Part shown: piece by piece, positions 1 through 8,786 of the stretch | Position numbering within the stretch: position 1 is the stretch's first letter | Layout of the letters: each line of letters opens with the position of its first letter | Assembly: GCF_009696265.1 (NCBI RefSeq) | Contig: NZ_VUMH01000010.1 | Location: forward strand, 80,191-144,190 | Direction: 5' to 3' | Origin: Desulfovibrio porci | GTDB taxonomy: Bacteria; Desulfobacterota; Desulfovibrionia; Desulfovibrionales; Desulfovibrionaceae | DNA: 64,000 nt | The notes under the pieces: model-generated | What the model was told of the DNA's origin: nothing | Database searches by the model: none | The model's input: the letters and a program-made list of their open reading frames with translations, nothing else | Position numbers and translations under genes: made by a program

Positions 1-973
1 TCAGACCGTGCCCAATCCTACGGATAAAAATGTGGAAGCGGCCTTTGAGGTTTACAAAAAAGAAAAATGCGACAGCCTGATCACCCTGGGCGGCGGCAGC
101 TCGCACGACTGCGGCAAGGGCGTGGGTTTTCTGGCCGGCAACGGCGGCAAGATTCATGATTACGAAGGCGTGGACAAGTCCTCCAAACCCTTCCCGCCCT
201 ATGTGGCCGTGAACACCACCGCCGGCACCGCTTCGGAAATGACGCGCTTCTGCATCATCACCGATACTTCCCGCAAGGTGAAGATGGCCATTGTGGACTG
301 GCGCTGCACGCCCAGCGTGGCCATTGACGACCCGCTGCTGATGATGGGCATGCCCCCGGCCCTGACCGCCGCCACGGGCATGGACGCCCTGACGCACGCC
401 GTGGAAGCCTACGTCTCCACCGCGGCCACTCCCATGACCGACGCCTGCGCTGAAAAAGCCATCGAATACATCAACCGCTATCTGCGCCGCGCCGTGGCCA
501 ACGGCCGGGACAAGGAAGCCCGCGAAGGCATGTGCTACGCCCAGTATCTGGCCGGTATGGCCTTCAACAACGCCAGCCTCGGTCATGTGCATGCCATGGC
601 CCACCAGCTCGGCGGCTTCTACGACCTGCCACACGGCGAATGCAACGCCATTCTGCTGCCCCATGTCAGCCAGTACAATCTGATTTCCAGCCGCCGTCGC
701 TTTGGGCGCATCGCGCGCCTGCTGGGCGAACGCACCGAGGGCCTCAGCCCCACCGACGCTTCGCAGAAAGCCATCACCGCCATCACCATTCTGTCCAAGG
801 ACGTGGGCATTCCTGACGGCCTCATCGCCCTGGGCAAGAAGTATGGCAAGGACGTGCGCGAGGAAGACATTCCGACCATGACCGCCAACGCCCAGAAGGA
901 CGCTTGCGGCCTGACCAATCCGCGCATGATGACCGACGCCGCCGTGGCCGCCATTTACAAGGCCGCCCTGTAG
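1..973 (+). CDS. Iron-containing alcohol dehydrogenase, 5' truncated by window edge
   Basis: This is the C-terminal part of a group III, iron-dependent alcohol dehydrogenase, a cytoplasmic NAD(P)-linked oxidoreductase. The frame is open from the first bases, and the GTG at position 8 is an internal valine in a V-P-N-P-T segment typical of the family, so the true start lies outside the window. Visible signatures are the nucleotide-binding GGGSSHDCGKG, the metal ligands in DALTHAVEAY (Asp and His), and two further His ligands in HAMAHQLGGFYDLPHG. About 323 residues are present against roughly 385 for full-length members. The substrate cannot be read from sequence. A strong hairpin terminator follows. 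Confidence 0.93.
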   Translation, partial: QTVPNPTDKNVEAAFEVYKKEKCDSLITLGGGSSHDCGKGVGFLAGNGGKIHDYEGVDKSSKPFPPYVAVNTTAGTASEMTRFCIITDTSRKVKMAIVDWRCTPSVAIDDPLLMMGMPPALTAATGMDALTHAVEAYVSTAATPMTDACAEKAIEYINRYLRRAVANGRDKEAREGMCYAQYLAGMAFNNASLGHVHAMAHQLGGFYDLPHGECNAILLPHVSQYNLISSRRRFGRIARLLGERTEGLSPTDASQKAITAITILSKDVGIPDGLIALGKKYGKDVREEDIPTMTANAQKDACGLTNPRMMTDAAVAAIYKAAL

Positions 974-1010
974 CGCTTCCGGCGCGTTACGCGCCCCGTT
1001 GAAAAAAGAA

Positions 1011-1043
1011 AACGGCATGGCTTGCGGGCCATGCCGTTTTTTC
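1011..1043 (+). terminator. Intrinsic terminator after the alcohol dehydrogenase gene
   Basis: A perfect 10-bp stem (acggcatggc with gccatgccgt, 6-nt loop) is followed by a T run and preceded by an A-rich stretch. It lies between two convergent genes, so it may end transcription of both the dehydrogenase and yedF. Confidence 0.85.
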
Positions 1044-1074
1044 GTATCCGCGCGCCGCGCCGCATGGCGCGCGC

Positions 1075-1686
1075 TCAGGGCCGGATGATCTTGTCCGCCA
1101 GATCAAGGCTGGTGACGATATCCAGCATGTTGGAGGTTTCGCCCACGGCCTTGGCCTCCAGCAGGCCGTAATGGGCCAGACAGGTGCCGCAGACCAGCAC
1201 CGAGACATTGTTTTGCGCCAGATTCCGCAGGGCGTCCAGGGCCGGGCCCGGCCGGGCCGCCAGCTTCACGCCGCCGTTGAGCAGCACCAGCCGCCAGAGG
1301 CGCGCTCCCAGTTCCGGCAGGGTGGTGAGAAAATTGGCCATTAGTTTGCCGCCCAGCTCCTCGTCGCCCCGGCCCAGAGTTTCCGTAGTGACCAGCACCA
1401 GGGTCCGCGTCTCGCGCCGGGTGGCGGATGCCGCTTCAGGCGCGGCGGTTTTCTCGTCGTCGGTAACGGCTTGGTTCTCGGCGCGGGCCGTGAGCCGCCA
1501 GAAACCACCGTTTTCCGCGGCCCACGCCACTTCGAAGCCACGGCCGCGCAGAAAACGGGCCACGTTTTCCCTGGCCGCGTCGTTATCCACCAGAATTTCC
1601 AGCGCGGTCGCGCCTTCCGCCAAACTGTCCCGGCAGCGGATAACCGGCTGCGGGCAGGTAAGGCCCCGACAATCCACTAGAATCAT
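1075..1686 (-). CDS. yedF: YedF-like sulfurtransferase-like selenium metabolism protein
   Basis: A 203-residue cytoplasmic protein with an N-terminal TusA/SirA-like domain (residues about 1-75, with the CPxP motif in LVDCRGLTCPQPV) and a C-terminal DsrE-like domain (about 95-203, with the conserved Cys in VLVCGTCLAHYG). The two-domain form matches the YedF family found in selenium-using organisms; its exact reaction is not settled. An upstream in-frame extension exists, but ATG at 1686 has an AGAGGGA ribosome site and begins exactly at the TusA domain. The gene is divergent from an MCP-hemerythrin gene across about 100 bp. Confidence 0.85.
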   Translation of the reverse strand: MILVDCRGLTCPQPVIRCRDSLAEGATALEILVDNDAARENVARFLRGRGFEVAWAAENGGFWRLTARAENQAVTDDEKTAAPEAASATRRETRTLVLVTTETLGRGDEELGGKLMANFLTTLPELGARLWRLVLLNGGVKLAARPGPALDALRNLAQNNVSVLVCGTCLAHYGLLEAKAVGETSNMLDIVTSLDLADKIIRP

Positions 1687-1788
1687 GGAATCCCTCTCTG
1701 TTGTTAAGAATAATTGCCATTTATCTGAAATAAGGCTAAGCCTATTTTCAAAACAGTCGATAAGCAAGGCAAACTTGGCGAGGATAGT
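1687..1788. promoter_or_regulatory. Divergent intergenic region with short inverted repeat
   Basis: About 100 AT-rich bases separate yedF from the MCP-hemerythrin gene and must hold promoters for both. A perfect 5-bp inverted repeat with one central base (AGGCT-A-AGCCT, 1733-1743) sits in the middle and could be an operator. No clear -35/-10 pair was identified, so the regulatory role is inferred from position only. Confidence 0.35.
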
Positions 1789-3465
1789 ATGGGGATTTTG
1801 CTGCAAATCGTGAGTTTACTGCTGGTGGTGGGGCTGGTTGCCATCCGGCCGGAGGGCGCTGTATTCTGGATATTGCTGGCGGGTCTGGCCGTGTGCGCCG
1901 CGGCGGACCTGAGCCTGTGGCTGGCGGTCCGGCGAAAGCAGGCCGAACTGTCGGCCTTTGCCGACAGCCTGCGCGACGCGGGGAGTCCCGTGCCGCAAGG
2001 CGACGGGCTGGAGCGCGTGCGCCGGAGTCTGGCGGATATGCATGCCGCCCGGCAGCAGGCCGCGGAGGCTGCGGAAGCCGAGGCCCGCGACCTGCGCGAC
2101 GCGGCCGGGAGCCTGCGGGCCGAATTGGCCGAGGCGCGCGGGCATGAGCGGGAACTGGCCGACAAGCTGGCGCAGAGCGCGCCCGTGCTGGACAAGGCCC
2201 ACAGCGTCTGCAACAAGCTGTCCACGGACGTGCGCCATTTGTCGCAACTGGTTGCGGATGTGGATAAGGGCGTGGAAGTGCAGCGCGTGCGTCTGGGTGA
2301 AACCGGCGGAGCCATGGAACGCGTGGCCGAGGCCGCGCAGGAATCCTCCATCCGCGTGCGCGAAGTCTCGGACAATGCCGAAACCTCGCGCGGTCAGGCC
2401 GTTACCGGCGAAGAGGAAGTGCGCGGCGCGGTGGCTTCCATCGAAACGGTCAAAAGAACCATTCTGCATCTCAAGGAAGCCATGGCCGGTCTGGGCGAAA
2501 AGGCCAGCAACATCGGCCAGGTGATGAGCGTCATCAATGAAGTGGCGGACCAGACCAATCTGCTGGCGCTCAATGCGGCCATTGAGGCGGCGCGCGCGGG
2601 CGAGGCCGGGCGCGGTTTCGCCGTGGTGGCCGACGAGGTGCGCAAACTGGCCGAAAAGACCATGGGCGCCACCAAGGAAGTTGAGGAAGCCGTCCACGCG
2701 ATTCAGGAAGAAACGCAACGCAATGTGGAAAATGTGGAAGAGGCCGCGCGGCTGACCGTGGAAAGCGCGGAACGGGCCTCCCGCGCCGGAGAGTTTATGG
2801 GCAAGATTGTGGGCGGCATGGAAGAAACCGCCGAACATCTGAAGATCATCGCCCAGGGCGCGGCCGAACAGTCTGAAAGCAGCACGCAGACCAACGGCGC
2901 TCTGGAGGAAATCCGCCACGTGGCCGAAAGCACGGCCACCAATATGGAAACCTTCACGGCGGCCCTGCTTTCGTTCAAAAGCGGCATGGAAGAGCTGGAC
3001 ATGATCGTCAACGCTCTGGTGACGGGCGATTACGCCCAGGCCGCCGCAACGGACAAATTCGTGCAGTGGACGCCCAAGCTGGACCTGCATGTGCCGGCTA
3101 TCGACAGCCAGCACCGCCGGCTCTGCGGTTACATCAACGATCTCTACCGGGCCATGAAGAACAACCGCACCGGCGAGGAGCTTCAGGCCATTGTGAAGAA
3201 ACTGCGGGACTACACGGCCTCGCATTTCAGTGACGAGGAAAAGATTTTTGCGCCTTCGCAATATCCCGGCACCGAGGAGCACAAGGCCATTCACCGCAAG
3301 TTCGTGGCCAAGCTGGACGAATTTGAGGCGCAGCTCAAAGACGGTACGGCCACGGTGAGCATGGATCTGCTGAGCTTCCTCAAGGATTGGCTCATCAACC
3401 ATATTGCGGGCACGGATCCCACCTATCTGCCCTATATCCAGGATATGGTCGAGAACGGCGGCTAA
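1789..3465 (+). CDS. Methyl-accepting chemotaxis protein with C-terminal hemerythrin domain (DcrH-like)
   Basis: A 558-residue chemoreceptor. Two adjacent hydrophobic segments (about residues 5-19 and 25-45) make a membrane hairpin with almost no periplasmic part, so sensing is probably cytoplasmic. A coiled-coil follows, then the MCP signalling hairpin with its conserved tip ([31 protein letters not shown] in part). The last 130 residues are a bacteriohemerythrin with all expected di-iron ligands: SQH, HFSDEE, HKAIH and HIAGTD. Related Desulfovibrio proteins (DcrH) sense oxygen or redox state through this domain, and that role is inferred here. A GAGG ribosome site precedes ATG 1789. It is unlinked to the array at 14.5-30.4 kb and differs from it in architecture. 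Confidence 0.93.
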   Translation: MGILLQIVSLLLVVGLVAIRPEGAVFWILLAGLAVCAAADLSLWLAVRRKQAELSAFADSLRDAGSPVPQGDGLERVRRSLADMHAARQQAAEAAEAEARDLRDAAGSLRAELAEARGHERELADKLAQSAPVLDKAHSVCNKLSTDVRHLSQLVADVDKGVEVQRVRLGETGGAMERVAEAAQESSIRVREVSDNAETSRGQAVTGEEEVRGAVASIETVKRTILHLKEAMAGLGEKASNIGQVMSVINEVADQTNLLALNAAIEAARAGEAGRGFAVVADEVRKLAEKTMGATKEVEEAVHAIQEETQRNVENVEEAARLTVESAERASRAGEFMGKIVGGMEETAEHLKIIAQGAAEQSESSTQTNGALEEIRHVAESTATNMETFTAALLSFKSGMEELDMIVNALVTGDYAQAAATDKFVQWTPKLDLHVPAIDSQHRRLCGYINDLYRAMKNNRTGEELQAIVKKLRDYTASHFSDEEKIFAPSQYPGTEEHKAIHRKFVAKLDEFEAQLKDGTATVSMDLLSFLKDWLINHIAGTDPTYLPYIQDMVENGG

Positions 3466-3495
3466 ACGGCCGCGCCTTTCGAAATCTTTCAAAGC

Positions 3496-3533
3496 CCAAG
3501 CGCCCGGATACGGATTCGGGCGCTTGGCGTTTT
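3496..3533 (+). terminator. Probable terminator after MCP-hemerythrin gene
   Basis: An 11-bp perfect inverted repeat (arms 3496-3506 and 3517-3527, 10-nt loop) lies 30 bp after the stop codon and is followed by a short T run (cgtttta). Confidence 0.6.
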
Positions 3534-3629
3534 ATGCGGCGGGGTTCAGTATGGTCGCGGTGTTGGAAAGGCCGGGCGTGTACTGCTGTTGCGCCGTTTG
3601 AAAGGATACCTGTCGGGTGAGGAGACGCA

Positions 3630-4550
3630 ATGCATTTTGTGACTGCACGGGGGATTTTATCGGCAAAGAATGGGATGAACCTGTATCGCGGTTGCTCGCA
3701 TGGCTGCATATATTGCGATTCAAGAAGTACATGCTACCATATGGGACATGATTTTGAAGATATTGAAGTTAAATCAAACGCGCTTGTATTATTAGAGGAT
3801 ATTCTTAAAAAGAAACGCGCAAAATGCATGCTGGCTACCGGATCCATGACCGATCCGTATATTCCGCTGGAAAATGAAATCAAACATGTCAGAAAAGCGT
3901 TGTCATTGGCCCATCAATATGGTTTCGGATTCACATTGATAACAAAATCAAACCTTGTCTTGAGAGATTTGGATCTGCTGAAAAACATACATGAAAAAAC
4001 AAAATGCGTCGTTCAGATGACATTAACTACCTATGACGATGAGTTGTGCAAAAAAATTGAGCCGAACGTCAGCACAACACGGGAACGCTTTGAAGTATTA
4101 CAGCAATTACGCAATGCCGGTATTCCCACAGTCGTCTGGCTTTGCCCCATTCTTCCTTTCATCAACGATACTGAAAAAAATATAGCGGGAATTTTAGAGT
4201 ATTGCATTGAGGCAAAGGTTTACGGCATTATCTGCTTTGGTATGGGGGTGACGCTTCGCGAAGGAAGCCGGGAATATTTCTACAGCCAACTGGACCGCTT
4301 GTTTCCGTATCTGAAAGAAAAATATATGCACATTTATGGGACGCAATATGCGCTTGCCAGCCCCAATGACAAAGCATTGATGCGAATGTTTCATCAGGTC
4401 TGCGAGAAAAACGGCATTGCGCATGATAACAAGAAAATATTTGACTATTTGAAAACGTTTGAAAAAAAACAACATAATGTGCAAGTAAGTCTGTATGGCA
4501 TGCTGAATAGGGCTTCGGTTGGTAAGGCATTGCCGCCCGGGGGAGAATAA
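3630..4550 (+). CDS. Radical SAM protein, SPL-like, low GC
   Basis: A 306-residue protein with the radical SAM cluster motif CSHGCIYCD (CxxxCxxC, near residues 22-30) followed by a partial TIM-barrel pattern, so it should bind a 4Fe-4S cluster and S-adenosylmethionine. The overall pattern (RGCSHGCIYCDSR, TGSMTDPYIPLE, TLITKSNLVLRDLDLL) matches the spore-photolyase-like SPL radical SAM group, whose members mostly have unknown substrates. GAGGAG precedes ATG 3630. Base composition and codon use are far more AT-rich than the flanking genes, which suggests recent acquisition. There is no partner gene: upstream is a terminated MCP and downstream a convergent acyltransferase. Substrate unknown. Confidence 0.85.
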   Translation: MHFVTARGILSAKNGMNLYRGCSHGCIYCDSRSTCYHMGHDFEDIEVKSNALVLLEDILKKKRAKCMLATGSMTDPYIPLENEIKHVRKALSLAHQYGFGFTLITKSNLVLRDLDLLKNIHEKTKCVVQMTLTTYDDELCKKIEPNVSTTRERFEVLQQLRNAGIPTVVWLCPILPFINDTEKNIAGILEYCIEAKVYGIICFGMGVTLREGSREYFYSQLDRLFPYLKEKYMHIYGTQYALASPNDKALMRMFHQVCEKNGIAHDNKKIFDYLKTFEKKQHNVQVSLYGMLNRASVGKALPPGGE

Positions 4551-4650
4551 AAGCATCGTTTGTGTTCTGCCCCCGGCCCGCTGCGCGGCATATTTTTTAC
4601 TCGCTCGGACGGGCGGTTTATGCCGTATCGCGGCGGACGGGGCGTTTTTT

Positions 4651-4690
4651 CGTACAAGAGGCAGGCCGCCGCATGCCTCGGCGGCCTGCC
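4651..4690 (-). terminator. Hairpin terminator downstream of the OlsF-like gene
   Basis: A perfect 12-bp stem with a 7-nt loop (arms 4660-4671 and 4679-4690) ends 9 bp from the stop codon of the minus-strand acyltransferase. The trailing U-tract is poor, so termination may be imperfect. Confidence 0.55.
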
Positions 4691-4698
4691 GGAGAATC

Positions 4699-6444
4699 CT
4701 ATGTGTACCACATGCGGTCACGCAGGCGTTTCAGGCCGTCGTCCCCCACATAGCGGCGCAGGAGTTTGTCCGGCGCGTTGAGCAGGTCCACCACCAGCAG
4801 GGCGTCAAGCGTGCCGAACCGTCTGTCCTCGTGAAAGGCCGCGATGCGCCCGCCCAGTTGCAGGTAATGCTTGAAGAGGATCGGCAGGGCGCGGCCGTCC
4901 TCCATCTGACGCACCAGAGCGTTCACCGTGGCGTAATCCAGATCGCGGGCGAAGCTCAGCTCCTCGCGGAGGACGCGGGGCCGCCGTCCCTCCGCCAGGC
5001 CCGCCAAAGGCGCGTGCCAGTGGCGCAGACGCAGATGCCGCCAGAGCAGGTCCACGGACTGGGGGCGGTAATTGAGGCCCATGCTGGACGGGCCGAAGAG
5101 CGTCCGCACGCCGTAGCGCAGCGCCAGTTGCCCGATGCCTTTCCAGAGCAGGAGAAGGGGCGCGTAATCACGCTGGTATTCGGCGCTCACAAAAGCCCGG
5201 CCCAGTTCCAGGGCATTGCCGCACTGGCGGAAGAATTCCGGTTTGAAGTGGAACAGCGAGGCCGTATAGAGCGTCTCCCTGCCATAGGTCCGGGCCAGTT
5301 CGGGCCGGACCAGACGCGTACGGTATGCTCCCGCCAGGGCGCGGCCCTTTTCATCCACCAGCAACAAGTGTTCATAATGCGCGTCATAGCGGTCCTGGTC
5401 CCGCTCCCGGCCGCTGCCTTCGCCCAGAGCGCGGAAGGCTTCCTCGCGTCGCCGGGTCAGGGCATCCAGCAACAGCGGCGATTCGTTGCCTTGCAGCAGA
5501 TAAACCGCGTAGCGTCCGTCCTCTGCCAGACGGCGGTTGCGGGGCAGGGCGGCCAGCACTTCCATGAATTCCCCGGCGGACACGGCCGGGGCCAGTGGCC
5601 TGCAACGGGCGGGGCGCGCCGTCCGGCCCGCGTCCGCCAAGGCGGACTGGCAGAGGCGCAGGCAGTGCACGCGCCGGGCGTCGTCCAGGGCGGCCAGACC
5701 GGTGGAGCTGGCAGGCAGGCCCACGCGCATGGCCGCCCGGCTGCGGCGCTGGCCATAGAGCACGCGCGGCAGCAGCGCCCCGGCCAACTCGTCGTTGCAG
5801 CGGGCCGCCGCCAGAAACAGCGGGCTGACGCGCACGTCAAAATGCAGCGGCAGCAGGCGTGGGCCGTCGCTTCCGCCGCAACGGCTCAAGCGTCCCAGCA
5901 AGGGGAGCCAGGGCTCTTCGACCGGGCCGCGCCGCGTCAGGCGGCGGGCCACCCGGCCCGACGGAAAGATGCCCAAAGCGCCGCCCTCGCGCAGATGCCG
6001 CAGGGCCTGCCGCAACATGGTCGCATTATGGCCTTTGCGGCGGCCGGAAAGATCCAGGGGCAGGAGCATGGGTGCAAGCTGGGGCAGGCTCAGCAGCGCG
6101 TCGTTGGCCAGGATTTTCAGGTCGGACCGGACGCCGCCGCAGCGGGCGGCCATGATCAGGCCTTCCAGCGCGCCCGAAGGATGGTTGGCATAGAACAGCA
6201 GCGGTCCGTGCGGAGGGATGCGCGCCATTTCTTCCGGCGCGCAGTCCACGTTTATTTCCAGAGCCGTCAGGCAGGCTTCGGCGTAGTCGGCTGGCGCCGC
6301 GCGGCATGGGAGGCGCCGGGCCATTTTTTCCAGACGGCCCAGTCCGGAAATCCGCCGTCCCAGGCTCTTACCCAGAAGCTTCAGTGTCTTGTCCAGGGGG
6401 TCGCGCCGGCCCGGCAGGCTCAGCGCGCCTACATCGCTTGTCAT
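4699..6444 (-). CDS. Bifunctional acyltransferase, OlsF-like (PlsC-type plus OlsB/GNAT-type)
   Basis: A 581-residue fusion. The N-terminal half is a lysophospholipid-acyltransferase-like domain with NHPSGALEG at residues 87-95 and a FPSGR block. The C-terminal half (about 320-581) resembles OlsB-type GNAT N-acyltransferases annotated as 'hemolysin', with an RxxVxPE segment (RLVRPELARTYG) and ELGRAFVSAEYQRDYAPLLLLWKGIG. Known OlsF proteins with this order make ornithine lipid in two steps: N-acylation by the C-terminal part, then O-acylation by the N-terminal part. That role is inferred here. A strong AGGAGG site precedes ATG 6444. The Asp usual in NHPxGxxD is Glu. Ornithine-lipid or a related aminolipid product is the best guess. 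Confidence 0.72.
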   Translation of the reverse strand: MTSDVGALSLPGRRDPLDKTLKLLGKSLGRRISGLGRLEKMARRLPCRAAPADYAEACLTALEINVDCAPEEMARIPPHGPLLFYANHPSGALEGLIMAARCGGVRSDLKILANDALLSLPQLAPMLLPLDLSGRRKGHNATMLRQALRHLREGGALGIFPSGRVARRLTRRGPVEEPWLPLLGRLSRCGGSDGPRLLPLHFDVRVSPLFLAAARCNDELAGALLPRVLYGQRRSRAAMRVGLPASSTGLAALDDARRVHCLRLCQSALADAGRTARPARCRPLAPAVSAGEFMEVLAALPRNRRLAEDGRYAVYLLQGNESPLLLDALTRRREEAFRALGEGSGRERDQDRYDAHYEHLLLVDEKGRALAGAYRTRLVRPELARTYGRETLYTASLFHFKPEFFRQCGNALELGRAFVSAEYQRDYAPLLLLWKGIGQLALRYGVRTLFGPSSMGLNYRPQSVDLLWRHLRLRHWHAPLAGLAEGRRPRVLREELSFARDLDYATVNALVRQMEDGRALPILFKHYLQLGGRIAAFHEDRRFGTLDALLVVDLLNAPDKLLRRYVGDDGLKRLRDRMWYT

Positions 6445-6462
6445 ATATCCTCCTGCGGATGA

Positions 6463-6511
6463 AAATAAAAAGGCCCCGGCGGGATGTCTCAGTAATTCCC
6501 GGCGAGGCCTT
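6463..6511 (-). terminator. Terminator overlapping the end of the TraR/DksA-type gene
   Basis: On the minus strand an imperfect hairpin (AAGGCC...GGCCTT with inner CG and GGG/CCC pairs) contains the stop codon of the upstream gene and is followed by TTTTTATTTT. It separates that gene from the acyltransferase, whose promoter must then lie within or just after it. Confidence 0.6.
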
Positions 6512-6878
6512 GAGTGGAACTGGTTTCGGCAAGGAAGCCCGGCGCGGAGCCGCCTTCACCGTTTTCCAGCGCCTGCTGGCATTCGCAGCAGCGTGTGGTT
6601 CCGGGGGCGGCCAGCAGGCGGGCCAGCGGGATTTCTTCCCCGCAGTCCTCGCAGAGTGGGGAACCTCCGTGACGCAGAAAGTCCAGCAGGCTTTGCAGGC
6701 CGCGAATGCGCTCCGCGCTGTGCGTGGCGCAGCTCTCGGCCAGATGGACCGCCGTCAGATGCCCGGCCGCGTCCAGTTCGTCGGCGCAGGGCTGGATCTG
6801 AAAAGCTTCGCGCAGGAGCGACAGGCGCGTCCGCGCTTCAGCCAGTTCGGTCTGAATGTACGTGAGTGTGTGGTCCAT
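6489..6878 (-). CDS. TraR/DksA-family C4 zinc-finger protein
   Basis: A 129-residue protein with an N-terminal helical part and a C-terminal C4 zinc finger (CEDCGEEIP...CCECQ). The family includes DksA and TraR, which enter the secondary channel of RNA polymerase, and shorter relatives of unknown role. Upstream in-frame sequence is open, but ATG 6878 has a GGAGA site and gives a normal family length. The C-terminal 25 residues after the finger are Gly/Ser-rich. Whether it acts on RNA polymerase cannot be told. Confidence 0.75.
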   Translation of the reverse strand: MDHTLTYIQTELAEARTRLSLLREAFQIQPCADELDAAGHLTAVHLAESCATHSAERIRGLQSLLDFLRHGGSPLCEDCGEEIPLARLLAAPGTTRCCECQQALENGEGGSAPGFLAETSSTQGLAGNY

Positions 6879-6909
6879 GATCCGTCTCCATATCCATATG
6901 TGGTTTATG

Positions 6910-6935
6910 AATGATCCATATCTACCCGGATCATT
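6910..6935. promoter_or_regulatory. Inverted repeat upstream of TraR/DksA-type gene (possible operator)
   Basis: A perfect 8-bp inverted repeat (AATGATCC, 10-nt spacer, GGATCATT) lies 32 bp upstream of the start codon at 6878. Its placement in the likely promoter suggests a dimeric repressor or activator site, but no regulator can be named. Confidence 0.35.
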
Positions 6936-7052
6936 TGGCGGAACGGTGACGGTTGGGTGAATTCGCGCGGGCATAAAAAATTCGCGTCCGGCGAGTTTAC
7001 TTGAAAACGGGCCGAGGGCCGCGCAAGCGCCGCGAAGGGGGTTCAGCAATAA

Positions 7053-7086
7053 AAAAAGCCCTCGCGCCGTAAGCGCAAGGGCTTTT
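7053..7086 (-). terminator. Terminator of the pdxS-pdxT operon
   Basis: A strong GC-rich hairpin (agccctcgcgc / gcgcaagggct, 5-nt loop, one mismatch) lies 20 bp beyond the pdxT stop and is followed on the minus strand by seven T residues. Confidence 0.85.
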
Positions 7087-7105
7087 CATTCAGGGGAAGG
7101 GCTGT

Positions 7106-7684
7106 TCAGTTTCCGCACATCTCAAGGAAGTAGCGGTGCAGCCGCGTATCGGGAGTCAGCTCGGGATGGAAGGAAGTCGCCAGCACGTTGTCCTGGCGTA
7201 CGGCCACGGCCTGCCCCTTGACCTCGGCCAGCACACGCACGCGCGGACCCACGCCGGTCAGCACGGGCGCGCGGATGAACACCGCCGGAAACGGCGGCAT
7301 GCCCAGCTCCGGCAGGTCCAGCTCGGTTTCGAAGCTGTCCACCTGGCGGCCGAAGGCGTTACGGCGCACAACGGCATCCAGCACGCCCAGACGGGGCTGG
7401 TCCGAGTTTTCGATCTCGCGGCAAAGCAGGATCAGGCCCGCGCAACTGCCGTAGACCGGCATGCCGTCTTCAATGCGCCGCCGCAGGGGATCGAGCATGC
7501 CCAGCTCCACCAGCAGTTTGCCCATGGTGGTGCTTTCGCCGCCGGGAATGATCATGGCGTCGATGCCGTCCATGTGCCCGAGCTGGCGCACTTCGCGGGC
7601 CTCGGCTCCCAGGCGGGTCACCGAGGCCGCGTGCTCGCGGAAGGCCCCTTGCAGCGCCAGAACACCCACGCAGGGTTTGGCCAT
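7106..7684 (-). CDS. pdxT: Pyridoxal 5'-phosphate synthase glutaminase subunit PdxT
   Basis: A 192-residue class I glutaminase that supplies ammonia to PdxS for PLP synthesis from ribose 5-phosphate, glyceraldehyde 3-phosphate and glutamine. Signatures are GVLALQGAFREH at the N terminus, PGGESTTMGKL, the nucleophile Cys in GSCAGLILL, and the His-Glu pair in SFHPELTPD. It starts one base after the pdxS stop codon, so the two genes are translated from one transcript and terminate at a shared hairpin. Confidence 0.97.
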   Translation of the reverse strand: MAKPCVGVLALQGAFREHAASVTRLGAEAREVRQLGHMDGIDAMIIPGGESTTMGKLLVELGMLDPLRRRIEDGMPVYGSCAGLILLCREIENSDQPRLGVLDAVVRRNAFGRQVDSFETELDLPELGMPPFPAVFIRAPVLTGVGPRVRVLAEVKGQAVAVRQDNVLATSFHPELTPDTRLHRYFLEMCGN

Positions 7685-7685
7685 C

Positions 7686-8567
7686 TTACCAGCCCCGTTC
7701 CTGCATGCGTTCGGCGTCCGGGATGGAGGAGATCTCGATGCCGACCATGGGTTCGCCCAGATCGCGGGAGATTTCGGCCAGCATGGCGTAGTCCTTGTAG
7801 TTGGTCACGGCCTGCACAATGGCCTTGGCGCGCTTGGCCGGATCGCCGGACTTGAAGATGCCCGAGCCCACGAACACGCCGTCGCAGCCCAGATGCATCA
7901 TCAGGGCCGCGTCGGCCGGGGTGGCGATGCCGCCGGCGGCGAAGTTGACCACGGGCAGGCGGCCTTCCTTGCGCACGAGCAGGCAGATTTCCAGGGGCGC
8001 GCCGCATTCCTTGGCGAAGTTGGGCACTTCGGCGTCGGGCAGGGCGCAGAGCATGCGGATTTCATCCATGACCTGACGGCAGTGGCGCACGGCTTCCACC
8101 ACGTTGCCGGTGCCGGGTTCGCCCTTGGTGCGGATCATGGCCGCGCCTTCGGCGATGCGGCGCAGGGCTTCGCCCAGATTGCGGCAGCCGCAGACAAAGG
8201 GCACGGTGAAGTCGCGCTTGTCGATGTGGTAACGGTCGTCGGCGGGAGTCAGCACTTCGCTTTCGTCAATGTAGTCCACGCCCAAGGCTTCCAGAATGCG
8301 CGCTTCCACAAAGTGGCCGATGCGCGCCTTGGCCATGACCGGGATGCTGGCCACTTCCATGATCTTTTTGACGATGGTGGGGTCGGCCATGCGGGCCACG
8401 CCGCCGGCGGCGCGGATGTCGGCGGGCACGCGTTCCAGGGCCATAACGGCGCAGGCGCCCGCTTCTTCAGCGATTTTCGCCTGTTCGGGGGTGGTGACGT
8501 CCATGATCACACCGCCCTTGAGCATTTCGGCAAGGCCGGTCTTGAGGCGGATGGTGCCCTGTTCCAT
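7686..8567 (-). CDS. pdxS: Pyridoxal 5'-phosphate synthase lyase subunit PdxS
   Basis: A 293-residue PdxS/SNZ protein, the TIM-barrel lyase of the deoxyxylulose-independent PLP pathway. It begins [20 protein letters not shown] and has the conserved catalytic Lys in [10 protein letters not shown], the [13 protein letters not shown] block and the phosphate-binding [17 protein letters not shown] longer in-frame start exists, but ATG 8567 has an AAGGAG site and matches the family N terminus. It is the first gene of the pdxST operon and is divergent from the gene at 8787. Confidence 0.97.
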   Translation of the reverse strand: MEQGTIRLKTGLAEMLKGGVIMDVTTPEQAKIAEEAGACAVMALERVPADIRAAGGVARMADPTIVKKIMEVASIPVMAKARIGHFVEARILEALGVDYIDESEVLTPADDRYHIDKRDFTVPFVCGCRNLGEALRRIAEGAAMIRTKGEPGTGNVVEAVRHCRQVMDEIRMLCALPDAEVPNFAKECGAPLEICLLVRKEGRLPVVNFAAGGIATPADAALMMHLGCDGVFVGSGIFKSGDPAKRAKAIVQAVTNYKDYAMLAEISRDLGEPMVGIEISSIPDAERMQERGW

Positions 8568-8786
8568 AGCTGTACTCCTTCTATGCCGGGCGCGGCCCGG
8601 CGGATGATTTGGCGGATCGCCGCGCGTGCCCGCGACGTTGCTGGCGTGTATATATGCGATAATCAACCGACTGACAATACATCCGCGCAGCGCCGCCGCG
8701 ACGGGCTGGGCCGGGACGCGGCGTGCGCGGCGGCTTGCGCTCAGGCCCGGCAACAGCTATGTTAACCAACTCCGAAGGAAAAAAGT

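Noticed and set aside
1816..3492. A 558-codon open frame on the minus strand opposite the MCP-hemerythrin gene.
   Set aside because: It is a shadow of a GC-rich gene: His/Gly/Leu/Phe-rich, no family similarity, while the plus-strand frame is a clear MCP.
4519..6462. A 647-codon plus-strand frame opposite the acyltransferase.
   Set aside because: Low-complexity Ala/Gln/Arg-rich translation with no motif; the minus strand encodes a recognisable two-domain enzyme with a good ribosome site.
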